A stretch of DNA of 64,000 bases from Bacillota bacterium (GTDB taxonomy: Bacteria > Bacillota > Clostridia > Lachnospirales > Lachnospiraceae), in contig JAEWQV010000016.1 in assembly GCA_023399055.1 (NCBI GenBank), forward strand, positions 372,001 to 436,000, read 5' to 3'. Position 1 is the first letter of the stretch, and each line of letters opens with the position of its first letter. Positions 52,068 to 60,441 of this stretch are shown in pieces. A model generated the notes under the pieces. The model ran no database searches. It was not told where the DNA came from and saw nothing but the letters and a program-made list of their open reading frames with translations. The position numbers and the translations under genes were made by a program.

Positions 52068-53720
52068 ATGAAAAATTCATCTTTAACCAAGCTTCAAATA
52101 ACCTGCATCTTATTTTTTTGCATGGCTTTTGCTGTTTTTATTGTGGCAGGAGGTTTTCTTCTTCTTTCTAAAGATAATGAGAAAGCTACTGATACTACAG
52201 AACAGGGAGAGGATGAACTTGCAGACGAGATGATTTATTATCCAGATAAAATAGCACTTGGGCAAGTAATGCCAGACATTACCCTGTATGATAAAGACGG
52301 TAAAGAAATTCACTTGAGTGACTTTAAAGGTAAAAATATTATCCTTCTGTTTTGGACTAGTTGGTGCAGTTATTGTAATAAAGAATTTAAGCTTATGCCA
52401 GAGTATGAGGAACTTTTATCCGGATATGAGGACGTTGAATTTATCTTAGTAAATAAGTTTGATGGTGAAAAGGAGACGATGGAAAAGGCAGAAAATTACT
52501 TAAAGGAGAACCAGATAACTCTTAAGAATTATTATGACACTAATCTTACCATTTATAATACGCTAGGGGTTAAAGTAATACCAACCTTTTTAGGAATTAA
52601 TAAAGATGGAATTCTAAAATTTGCACACCCTGACAACATCGAGGATGTGGATCAATTAAAAGCCTATATCGATTATGTACGCTATGGCGGGTCAAAAGCT
52701 ACACAAGAATTTATAACAGAGAAGTTAACTAGCGCTTCCGGCGGAGTATTTGTTAATTATGAAGAATCTGATTTAGATGGACCGAACGGACATGATATCC
52801 TTAGCGAGTCCCAGGGACTAATGATGGAATATGCTGTGAAAGTTAATAATAAAGAACTTTTTGATCGTTATCTCAATTTTACTCTGGAACACATGCTTAA
52901 TAAAAATGCACTTACTGGATGGCTGGCCTCTGAAACCAAGGATGAGAAATATAAACTCTCCACGGTTAATTCACTCATTGATGATCTACGGATCTATGAT
53001 GCCCTTTGTGCAGCACAGCAGCAATGGGGAGGGTATGATGTAATTAAAGAGCAGTGGAATAAAGCGATTATAAAATATAATTCGAATAAGAATTATCTAT
53101 ATGACTTCTATGATTTCAAAGTGAAACAGATGGCAAATCGTTTGACCTTATGTTTTGCTGACCTTAAATCAATTAAGCAATTGGGGGACAGTGAGGAAGA
53201 AGAAACGGATTTATATAAGAATACACTTAAGTTAGTTACACAAGGGTATCTTGGGGATGGATTTCCCTTATATTATAACTGGTATGATTATGAGAAAGAA
53301 GAATATCAGAAAGATGACTTAAATATGGCGGAAACGCTCGTAACACTTCTGCATCTTGCAGAGGTAGGGGAATTAAAGGTTGAGACCATATCTTGGTTAA
53401 AGACAACTATAAATAATGGAGGAATTAAAGCAAGATATACGATTAACGGTGAAGTTGTCAAAGGTTATAATTATGAATCTACCGCTATCTATGCAATCCT
53501 TGTAATGTTAGCAGAGGAAATAGGAGATAAAGAACTATTAACTCAGGCGCTTGTAAGAATGGAGAAAATGAGAATCAATGATCAGGGTTCAGAGTTTGAT
53601 GGTTCGTTTGGTATGGGAGAGGGTAAGGACATCTATTCCTATGATCAATGTATGGCACTATTGGCATATTCATATGTTGAGTTCAGCGAAGATATGGAAC
53701 CAGTAAGTAGTTCAAATTAA
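52068..53720 (+). CDS. Membrane-anchored thioredoxin-like / GH8-like fusion protein
   Basis: 550 residues. A membrane anchor (about 11-34) is followed by an AhpC/TlpA/ResA-type thioredoxin domain (about 58-205) with the active site WCSYC (Cys100, Cys103) and cis-Pro172 in VIPTF. From about 225 to 540 it has a (alpha/alpha)6-type glycosidase domain resembling GH8: ILSESQG (Glu247) matches the GH8 catalytic-acid motif SEGQ, and SLIDDLRIYDAL (Asp305/306) the DADLxIAxAL motif; BcsZ and Listeria PssZ are GH8. Extracellular. A 211-bp gap separates it from the previous gene, but the strand is the same and the function fits the locus. It is ended by a strong terminator. Confidence 0.8.
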   Translation: MKNSSLTKLQITCILFFCMAFAVFIVAGGFLLLSKDNEKATDTTEQGEDELADEMIYYPDKIALGQVMPDITLYDKDGKEIHLSDFKGKNIILLFWTSWCSYCNKEFKLMPEYEELLSGYEDVEFILVNKFDGEKETMEKAENYLKENQITLKNYYDTNLTIYNTLGVKVIPTFLGINKDGILKFAHPDNIEDVDQLKAYIDYVRYGGSKATQEFITEKLTSASGGVFVNYEESDLDGPNGHDILSESQGLMMEYAVKVNNKELFDRYLNFTLEHMLNKNALTGWLASETKDEKYKLSTVNSLIDDLRIYDALCAAQQQWGGYDVIKEQWNKAIIKYNSNKNYLYDFYDFKVKQMANRLTLCFADLKSIKQLGDSEEEETDLYKNTLKLVTQGYLGDGFPLYYNWYDYEKEEYQKDDLNMAETLVTLLHLAEVGELKVETISWLKTTINNGGIKARYTINGEVVKGYNYESTAIYAILVMLAEEIGDKELLTQALVRMEKMRINDQGSEFDGSFGMGEGKDIYSYDQCMALLAYSYVEFSEDMEPVSSSN

Positions 53721-53752
53721 TCGATACGTTTTTAGTAAGTATATAGCTGCTT

Positions 53753-53844
53753 AAAGGGATCAATACATGTAGTAAAGGAAGAAAACAGGTAACCTATGTG
53801 AGGTGCCATTCTTCAATCTCTACGTATGTATAGATCCCTTTTTA
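53753..53844 (+). terminator. Terminator after the thioredoxin-GH8 gene
   Basis: AAAGGGATC / GATCCCTTT arms with further ATACATGTA / TACGTATGTAT-like pairs, spanning about 90 nt and ending in TTTTT. It marks the 3' end of the exopolysaccharide locus. Confidence 0.75.
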
Positions 53845-53871
53845 GAATACAATAAGCGTTAACCATTTTTA

Positions 53872-54300
53872 TTAAAAGGTTACAGTTCCCGTCTGCATTG
53901 GATTTAATACAACGGTGGCTTCTTTTATATGGATTTCGTAAACGTCAGTATATGCACCAATAACAGATAAGATTTTATCAAAGCCAGGAATCCGCTCTAT
54001 AAAAATATCCTTCACTTCATCTAGGGTGAATTCACTTTTGCATACGCTGGCATTTTTGCTTCGAACATGGATATGACCCTCGGACGGAGATGGAACTGTA
54101 GTAAAGGACACCACATTATTTTCTTCAAATTCAGATACCTTTGGGCTTGTCCTGTTCGTAGAGAAGTAAATTACATTCGGTCTTTCTGGAATAATACAAT
54201 GGCTTATTATTCTAACATTTGGCATTCCATCCGTGGTTGTCGCTAAAGCAATTGCAGGAGCTTTTTTCATTATGTCATTAAACATTTCTAAATAATTCAT
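53872..54300 (-). CDS. Pyridoxamine 5'-phosphate oxidase-like (PNPOx) family protein
   Basis: 142 residues. FMN-binding split-barrel family: ATTTDGMPNVRIISHCIIPERPNVIYFSTNRTSPKVSEFEENNVVSFT. Probable flavin-dependent redox protein; true pyridoxine synthesis is not implied. Start is ATG 54300 after GGAGGTATCT; a longer frame from a TTG at 54312 overlaps that site. Divergent from the WYL regulator gene, which may control it. The 5' side carries the inverted repeat at 54334-54364. Confidence 0.85.
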   Translation of the reverse strand: MNYLEMFNDIMKKAPAIALATTTDGMPNVRIISHCIIPERPNVIYFSTNRTSPKVSEFEENNVVSFTTVPSPSEGHIHVRSKNASVCKSEFTLDEVKDIFIERIPGFDKILSVIGAYTDVYEIHIKEATVVLNPMQTGTVTF

Positions 54301-54333
54301 AGATACCTCCAAATTTTATTTTAAGATTAGTGC

Positions 54334-54364
54334 AAGCTTATCTGTATAGATAATTCATAAGCTT
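54334..54364 (-). promoter_or_regulatory. 8-bp inverted repeat upstream of the PNPOx gene
   Basis: Perfect arms AAGCTTAT / ATAAGCTT with a 15-nt spacer, 34 bp before the ATG. It could be an operator or a leader hairpin. Confidence 0.45.
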
Positions 54365-54393
54365 TTTGTTGCAATTTCTAATACGGAAATAAT

Positions 54394-54462
54394 CATATCA
54401 TGACTCGTTGACAGCATTATGTCAGTGATATAAAATAAATGTAATTATTTAGAACCAGGTTC
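54394..54462 (+). promoter_or_regulatory. Promoter and operator-like dyads of the WYL regulator gene
   Basis: Excellent sigma-A boxes: TTGACA (54408-54413), 17 bp, TAAAAT (54431-54436). They are enclosed by an imperfect dyad (ATATCA / TGATAT, 54394-54432) and followed by GAACC-a-GGTTC (54452-54462, extended by TTT / AAA on both sides), which fit repressor sites for autoregulation and for the divergent PNPOx gene. Confidence 0.7.
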
Positions 54463-54540
54463 CAAATCTTGTGGTGTCCTCGCTGTTGGGTTCTCGCCAA
54501 ACAGTTAAAAATAAATAATAATAGAAAGCAGCATATTCCT

Positions 54541-55482
54541 ATGAAAATAGATCGCTTAATATCGATTATCCTAATCTTACTAGATCGAAATAAAGTTAGT
54601 GCAAAAGAATTAGCGGATAAATTTGAGGTCTCCCTTAGGACAATCTATCGAGATATCGATACAATTAACATGTCTGGGATTCCCATCATATCCACCTCCG
54701 GTATAAATGGCGGATTTCAAATTATGGACCAATATAAGCTTGATAAGAAGGTGTTTTCAGCTTCTGATATTGTTACTCTTTTAAGAGGACTTGAAAGTGT
54801 GTCATCGGTATTAAGCAGACAAGAAATTATTAACACCTTCGTGAAAGTTCAAAGTTTAATTCCCGCCGATACTGCAAATGAAATAGAGCTGAAAAAAAGC
54901 CAGATCTTAATCGACCTGCAACCCTGGAAGGGAAATGCTAAGCTACAGAACTATCTCAAGGTAATAAATGACGCTATGGAAAGCCAAAGAGTAGTAGCCT
55001 TTGAGTATTATGATCGTGTTGGGAAGCAAAGCCAGCGAACCGTGGAGCCATATCGCTTAATGTTAAAAGTGGATAGTTGGTATATACAGGGTTATTGTTT
55101 AGAGAGAGCGGACTTTCGACTATTTAAATTAGTTCGAATGTCAAACCTTCAAATATTAAATGAAAGTTTTACTATCCGTGAAACTCCACCCATTATATCA
55201 GAGTTTATGGATAAGATGAATAAGAGACAGATTACAGTGAAACTTCTGATTCATGAATCAGTAAGGGATAAGGTAATGGAGTATTGCGGACTCGAAAATG
55301 TGATACCTGATAAAGAGCACTATTACATTGCTTTGCTACCATTTATCCAGGACGATTCTGGATTTAATCTAATACTAAGCTTTGGTGATAAATGTGAGTG
55401 CCTCGAACCATTGATTGTTAGGGAAGAATTAGTGCGACGAATTAATAGTTTATCGCAGATATATAACAATACAAATAAATAG
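54541..55482 (+). CDS. YafY/WYL-domain transcriptional regulator
   Basis: 313 residues. N-terminal HTH_11 helix-turn-helix (about 1-60): MKIDRLISIILILLD, VSAKELADKFEVSLRTIYRDIDTI, then the WYL domain (about 135-215; YIQGYCLERADFRLFKLVRM) and a C-terminal WCX part. These regulators bind small ligands or nucleic acids and often repress neighbouring genes. The start ATG 54541 opens the helix-turn-helix; the longer frame from 54469 is out of family range. Its promoter (54408-54436) lies in the divergent gap shared with the PNPOx-like gene. Confidence 0.9.
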   Translation: MKIDRLISIILILLDRNKVSAKELADKFEVSLRTIYRDIDTINMSGIPIISTSGINGGFQIMDQYKLDKKVFSASDIVTLLRGLESVSSVLSRQEIINTFVKVQSLIPADTANEIELKKSQILIDLQPWKGNAKLQNYLKVINDAMESQRVVAFEYYDRVGKQSQRTVEPYRLMLKVDSWYIQGYCLERADFRLFKLVRMSNLQILNESFTIRETPPIISEFMDKMNKRQITVKLLIHESVRDKVMEYCGLENVIPDKEHYYIALLPFIQDDSGFNLILSFGDKCECLEPLIVREELVRRINSLSQIYNNTNK

Positions 55483-55543
55483 TGTAGGTTCATTGTAATT
55501 AGATTTTGAAAAAAGAATATAAAAGACTCTGGGGGAATTTAAA

Positions 55544-57736
55544 TTGAAAATAATTCAAAAAGTTAAAGCCATTGGTGCAAAGTGCAAAGAAAAATGGAAT
55601 GCATTTAAAGAAAGGAATTACTCAAACACAGAGAAAAGTAAGGTGTGGTTATTTAATATACTCGCTTGTACAATTATCGGAAGTTTATTTCTTGATTCTG
55701 GATTACCCCGAATAATTAGCTTCTTGTTGTTTGGAGCCTTAGCCTACCTAGCGATTAATCTCTTACGTCTTGTCGTTACACTTCTTTTAAAACCCCTATT
55801 ACAGGACAGAGCAAAGTCAGCAGTCTACAGTGTAATGATAGTAATTTTTATTTTTCTACCTATATATTCAGGATCTTTTCTTGTGTCGATGTCGCTAGTC
55901 TTGATAATTTCAATGCTAATTGCTTTTATTGAGATTATATTTGCAAGAAGTGTGTGGAGTTTTTTTTGTCATAGAAGAAAAAATCTAGCGGTTATATTGT
56001 CTTTCAGTCTTACCTTACTCTTTAATATAGCATTAAGTAGTATATTGCTTGGTGATGGGTTTCAGGATGATTATATCGAGCATTACGTAGCTCTAGGTAA
56101 TTCAGAATATAAGAAGGTACCTGCTACCGAAAAAGTTACTTTGGAAAATGGAAGTTTATCCGTAAGTCATGCTGAGTACGGTTTGAACAGTGACGATGGT
56201 TTAGAAACTGAAACCACGGATCTTTCCTCTTACATTGGTGAGTATGAAGGGATTACAAGTATGCTTCGTGGAATGTATTGGGGGTACGACATTGATGAAG
56301 TTCCACTTGCAGGAAAGGTATGGTACCCCTCCGAGGGTGAGAATTATCCTGTCATGTTTATTATTCATGGCAATCATAACATGACGACAAAATCTTATTT
56401 GGGTTATGATTATCTGGGTGAATATTTAGCAAGTAATGGCTATGTGGTTGTTTCTGTGGATGAAGCATTTTGCAATGGCTATATTAATATGGGGCTATCC
56501 AATGAAAATGATGCCAGAGCAATCTTACTCTTAGAAAATATGCAGTTAGTGGAACGTTATAACTTAGATCCAGAGGGTCCACTTTATCAGAAGATGGATT
56601 TTAGTAATGTGGCCTTAGCTGGGCATTCCAGAGGTGGTGAGAGTATAGCAACCGCTGCACTGTTCAATGATTATACCCATTATCCTGACAATGGAAATAT
56701 TAGATTTAACTATCATTTTAATATTAAATCCTTGATTGCCATTTCACCAACAGTAGATCAGTACCAACCTGCACAGCATGAGGTGGAGTTAACCGATATA
56801 AATTATCTCCTTATTCATGGCTCTAATGACCAGGATGTTACAGATGTTATGGGGTACAGTCAATACCATAATATAACCTTTGATAAGGATAGTGGTTATT
56901 TTAAAGCCTTCTTGTATATTGCTGGTGCGAACCATGGTCAATTTAATACTCAGTGGGGAAGATACGATCTTCCTCAGCCCTTTAAACCCTTTTTAAACAC
57001 AAAGAACCTGCTAGGAGCAGATGAACAAAGAAATATGTTAAAGGCATATACCAAGGAATTTTTAGATGCAACGTTGAAGCAGGAAAAAGCTAGTGCAGAT
57101 TTTTTTGCTAACATTGAAAGTAAGTATGAACTGGCAAATACCTTATATATGAGAGGATATCAAGACTCCACCTTTGATTTGATAACCGATTTTGATGAAG
57201 ATTCTAATATAAAATATGGGCCATTAGAAACAACCAGGCTAGATGCCAACCATGTGTCAGTTTGGCGTGAGGTAAAAAGCCCCATTTATGATGGGGAAGA
57301 TGATTATGTTCTTAAGTTGGTATGGGATAATACCGTAGAAGCAGAGTATATAATCTATTTACCAGCTCGGGATGTGTCAGAAGAGTTTTTACAGTTTGAC
57401 ATTATGGACATAGGGGAGAAGAACTATAAAGATGTAGATTTCAAATCATTAGATGCAATGATTACCTTGGAAGATTCTCATGGAAATAAAAGTTCACTTC
57501 GTATGTCTGACTATATTACCATCTATCCAACCTTGCCAGTAAGGCAATTCAAGCTTCAATTTTTAACAAATACCTTTGATGATAAAAACTTTTTTCAAAC
57601 GGTACGATTGTCCTGTAAGGATTTTGAGAAGAACAACCAGAACTTTGATAGTACCTCAATTGTAAAAATCGGATTTGAATTCAGTGAAAATAAAAAGGGT
57701 AGTATCATGCTTGATAACGTTGGCTTTGGAAGGTAG
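55544..57736 (+). CDS. Membrane-anchored alpha/beta hydrolase
   Basis: 730 residues. Five or six membrane segments in the first 175 residues, then an extracellular alpha/beta hydrolase (about 235-520) with nucleophile elbow GHSRGG, oxyanion region IIHGNHN, acid near LLIHGSNDQDV and His in AGANHGQFN. The end (about 540-730) is a beta-rich domain. Resembles large secreted hydrolases (chlorophyllase/dienelactone type). Substrate unknown. Start is TTG 55544 after GGGGGA. The stop is 9 bp from the response-regulator ATG, suggesting one transcript, perhaps linking it to the envelope response. Confidence 0.78.
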   Translation: MKIIQKVKAIGAKCKEKWNAFKERNYSNTEKSKVWLFNILACTIIGSLFLDSGLPRIISFLLFGALAYLAINLLRLVVTLLLKPLLQDRAKSAVYSVMIVIFIFLPIYSGSFLVSMSLVLIISMLIAFIEIIFARSVWSFFCHRRKNLAVILSFSLTLLFNIALSSILLGDGFQDDYIEHYVALGNSEYKKVPATEKVTLENGSLSVSHAEYGLNSDDGLETETTDLSSYIGEYEGITSMLRGMYWGYDIDEVPLAGKVWYPSEGENYPVMFIIHGNHNMTTKSYLGYDYLGEYLASNGYVVVSVDEAFCNGYINMGLSNENDARAILLLENMQLVERYNLDPEGPLYQKMDFSNVALAGHSRGGESIATAALFNDYTHYPDNGNIRFNYHFNIKSLIAISPTVDQYQPAQHEVELTDINYLLIHGSNDQDVTDVMGYSQYHNITFDKDSGYFKAFLYIAGANHGQFNTQWGRYDLPQPFKPFLNTKNLLGADEQRNMLKAYTKEFLDATLKQEKASADFFANIESKYELANTLYMRGYQDSTFDLITDFDEDSNIKYGPLETTRLDANHVSVWREVKSPIYDGEDDYVLKLVWDNTVEAEYIIYLPARDVSEEFLQFDIMDIGEKNYKDVDFKSLDAMITLEDSHGNKSSLRMSDYITIYPTLPVRQFKLQFLTNTFDDKNFFQTVRLSCKDFEKNNQNFDSTSIVKIGFEFSENKKGSIMLDNVGFGR

Positions 57737-57745
57737 GGTAAATGA

Positions 57746-58414
57746 ATGCAAAGTATATTAATCGTTGAAGATGATGTAAATATTAATAATATGATTTGTG
57801 AAGCCTTGGATAAGCAGGACTTGTCGTGTACTCAAGCCTTTTCCGGAACGGAAGCAAGATTATGTGTGAAAAATCAGCAATATGATTTGATTTTACTGGA
57901 CTTAATGTTGCCTGGAATTGGAGGAGCTGTATTTCTACAAGAACTTCGGACCTATTCAAAGGTGCCTGTAATTATTGTAACTGCCAAGGATGAGTTGGAT
58001 AGTAAGGTAGATTTGTTAACAATTGGCGCGGATGACTATATCACGAAACCCTTTGAATTAAAAGAGCTGATAGCCCGTGTTCTAGTGCAATTAAGGAGAG
58101 GAAGTAATCAAGGGTTTGAGATACTTTCTTGTAAAGACTTACATTTGAACAAAAGCACCTTTGAAGTGAAAATAAAGAGCACAGCAATTAATATGACAAA
58201 GCAAGAGTTCAAAATTCTAGAGTTATTACTCTCCAATCCCAATAGAGTATTTAGTAAACAGGATATTTATGATTATGCCTGGACGGATTATTTTATTGGA
58301 GAGGATAAGACTATTAATGTACATATTAGTAACATTCGAACGAAGTTAAAGAAAGTAACCGAAGACGAATATATTGAGACAGTATGGGGAATCGGCTTCA
58401 AGTTAAAGGTTTGA
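57746..58414 (+). CDS. OmpR/PhoB-type response regulator
   Basis: 222 residues. Receiver with acidic ED-D at 8-10, phospho-acceptor Asp52 in LILLDLMLPG and Lys in ITKPF, then a winged helix with TKQEFKILELLLSNPNRVFSKQDIYDYAW...DKTINVHISNIRTKL. Follows the hydrolase gene by 9 bp. The probable partner kinase is encoded at 60442, separated by the two ABC genes: the order regulator-ATPase-permease-kinase is common in lantibiotic/peptide-resistance modules. Confidence 0.93.
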   Translation: MQSILIVEDDVNINNMICEALDKQDLSCTQAFSGTEARLCVKNQQYDLILLDLMLPGIGGAVFLQELRTYSKVPVIIVTAKDELDSKVDLLTIGADDYITKPFELKELIARVLVQLRRGSNQGFEILSCKDLHLNKSTFEVKIKSTAINMTKQEFKILELLLSNPNRVFSKQDIYDYAWTDYFIGEDKTINVHISNIRTKLKKVTEDEYIETVWGIGFKLKV

Positions 58415-58419
58415 CACAC

Positions 58420-58475
58420 TTAAACTATATAGTTCTTTAACATTTCTTAAACTTTTGTTTGCGATGAATTATACC
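58420..58475 (+). promoter_or_regulatory. Promoter with direct repeats before the ABC transporter genes
   Basis: -35 TTAAAC (58447-58452), 17 bp, -10 TATACC (58470-58475). TTTAAC (58436) and TTAAAC (58447) are 11 bp apart, as direct repeats bound by OmpR/PhoB-type regulators often are; a third TTAAAC lies at 58420. Probable target of the regulator encoded just upstream. Confidence 0.5.
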
Positions 58476-58594
58476 TTTTACTTTAAGATAAGACCATAGT
58501 CATAAAACTAGTGCAGGAAAATATGAGCAATCAATTAAATAAGGTATCCGTCAGCACAAAGTTTTTAAAATATGAGAAAGGTATGGTTATTCAT

Positions 58595-59512
58595 ATGAGA
58601 GAGTACGTATTAAAGACGACGAATCTGACAAAGCAATATAAAAATCAAAAGGCAGTTGACCAGGTTAGTCTGAATGTTGAAAAAGGTGCGATCTATGGTT
58701 TTATTGGAAGGAATGGCGCAGGAAAAACAACCTTTTTACGAATGATTTCCGGCTTAGCAGAAGAGACAAGTGGAGGGATAGAGTTATTCGGACATAAAGG
58801 CAAGGATGTAAAAAATGTATATGATCGGGTTGGTGTCTTAATAGAAGACCCTGGTCTGTATAAAAATATGACAGCTTTTGATAACCTTAAGCTAAAAGCA
58901 ATCTGTATGGGTATTTACGATAAAAAAAATCTAGAAGAAATCATTGAGAGTGTTGGTCTAACAAAAGCGGGCAATAAAAAAGTTAAAAATTATTCTCTGG
59001 GTATGAAGCAGCGTTTGGGTATTGGAATGGCTTTAATTGGAGAACCAGATTTACTAGTTCTGGATGAACCAATCAATGGCTTAGACCCCCAAGGTATTGT
59101 TGAGGTACGTGAAACAATTCTTAGTCTGAATAAAGATAAAAACATAACAGTAATTATATCTAGTCATATCTTAGAAGAGTTATCAAAGTTAGTATCACAT
59201 TACGGTATAATTGACCAAGGTAAGCTAATACAGGAACTTACAAAAGAAGAACTGTCGGACAAATGCAGTGAGCGAATTGAAATTATCCTTGAGAACCCTG
59301 AAAAAGCTTGTACTGTGCTGGAGCATTTAAATATTCACAAGTATAAAGTAGTAAACAACAAGACAATCCAGATCTATGAAAGGCTGGAGGATGTTGCTGA
59401 TATTAATAGGGAGCTCGTTTTAAACCAAATAAGGGTTAGTTCAATTGGAGTGAATCGAGATAACTTGGAAAAATATTTTATGGAGCTTACAGGAGGGTCT
59501 GACAATGCTTAA
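58595..59512 (+). CDS. ABC transporter ATP-binding protein, lantibiotic-protection type
   Basis: 305 residues when started at ATG 58595 (MREYVLKTTNLTKQY, the typical start of this family). Walker A GRNGAGKTT, signature YSLGMKQRLGIGMAL, Walker B LLVLDEPINGLD and switch His in SSHILEEL. C-terminal part (about 215-305) is usual for BcrA/LanF-like ATPases that protect against peptide antibiotics. In-frame starts at 58523 and 58583 are possible; AGAAAGG lies 13 nt before 58595 and nothing better before the others fits the family length. Overlaps the permease gene by 8 bp. Confidence 0.9.
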   Translation: MREYVLKTTNLTKQYKNQKAVDQVSLNVEKGAIYGFIGRNGAGKTTFLRMISGLAEETSGGIELFGHKGKDVKNVYDRVGVLIEDPGLYKNMTAFDNLKLKAICMGIYDKKNLEEIIESVGLTKAGNKKVKNYSLGMKQRLGIGMALIGEPDLLVLDEPINGLDPQGIVEVRETILSLNKDKNITVIISSHILEELSKLVSHYGIIDQGKLIQELTKEELSDKCSERIEIILENPEKACTVLEHLNIHKYKVVNNKTIQIYERLEDVADINRELVLNQIRVSSIGVNRDNLEKYFMELTGGSDNA

Positions 59513-60359
59513 TGTGATAAAAATGGATTTATACCGATTAGTGAAAACTAGAAGTCTCTATGTAATTTTAATCATAGTTGCAGCGTTTATGATGTTGAAT
59601 GTTTATATGCTTCAACAAAATTTTGAAATGTATTCTTCAAAACAAACTGATGTGAATACAGTACAGGAAACGACAGCAGAAGATAGTACAGAAAACGTCA
59701 ATTTAGGAATTAGCTATGATGGGTCTTCATTAATAAGAGCCGATGTCACCTTACTGGATGAAGTTATGGTTATGTTATCTAGTGGAATTATGCTGCTATT
59801 TACTGGGATTTTTGTGGTAATCTATGTTTGCGGAGAAAACACTTCTGGATATATTAAGAATTTGGTTACCTGTACGAAAAGAAGATATTACATTATCTTA
59901 TCAAAAACAGTAGCGATGTCTGTCTTTGTTCTATTTGAACTTTTAATCATGTTGCTGATAACAGGGATTGCTTCAAGTATTTTTATAGATAACATAACAA
60001 TAGAGCTCTCTGCCAAGCTATTTCAATATCTGGGATTACAATTTTTATTGCACATTGCTTTTGCAGTAGTTATTATCATGGTTTCAGTACTGACCAGAAG
60101 CACTGCGATTAGCATGATCATCAGTATTTGCTTATGTTCGGGAATCGGAGCATTAATCATTGGCTTCATTAGTAAATTAAATATTAATGGACATCACATT
60201 GGTGCTAAACTACCAGATTACTTAATAACGACAAATGTGCAAGCGTTAATGAGCACTCCCTCCAGTGAAATAAGTATAAGAGTGATAGGTGTATCTGTAA
60301 TTGCAATCTTAGCGTACAATGCAATAAGCTGCCTTGTTATGGAAAAGAGAGATATATAG
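59505..60359 (+). CDS. ABC-2 type permease (lantibiotic-protection type)
   Basis: 284 residues with six membrane segments (about 18-35, 92-112, 135-160, 165-190, 197-222 and 255-275); an extracellular loop between the first two. AGGAGGG lies before the ATG inside the end of the ATPase gene. With the ATPase it makes a BcrB/LanE-like exporter or immunity pump. The substrate is not readable. Confidence 0.87.
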   Translation: MLNVIKMDLYRLVKTRSLYVILIIVAAFMMLNVYMLQQNFEMYSSKQTDVNTVQETTAEDSTENVNLGISYDGSSLIRADVTLLDEVMVMLSSGIMLLFTGIFVVIYVCGENTSGYIKNLVTCTKRRYYIILSKTVAMSVFVLFELLIMLLITGIASSIFIDNITIELSAKLFQYLGLQFLLHIAFAVVIIMVSVLTRSTAISMIISICLCSGIGALIIGFISKLNINGHHIGAKLPDYLITTNVQALMSTPSSEISIRVIGVSVIAILAYNAISCLVMEKRDI

Positions 60360-60441
60360 TCATATCAGCTAATTGCAAAATGGAATTAACTTTAGAAATG
60401 TGGTGTGACTTTTCTAAGTATTTATTAGTAAGGGGATTAAG

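Noticed and set aside
54469..54540. Longer WYL regulator start
   Set aside because: The extra 24 residues precede the helix-turn-helix start MKIDRLISI and have a Trp/Cys-rich sequence unlike the family; start set at 54541.
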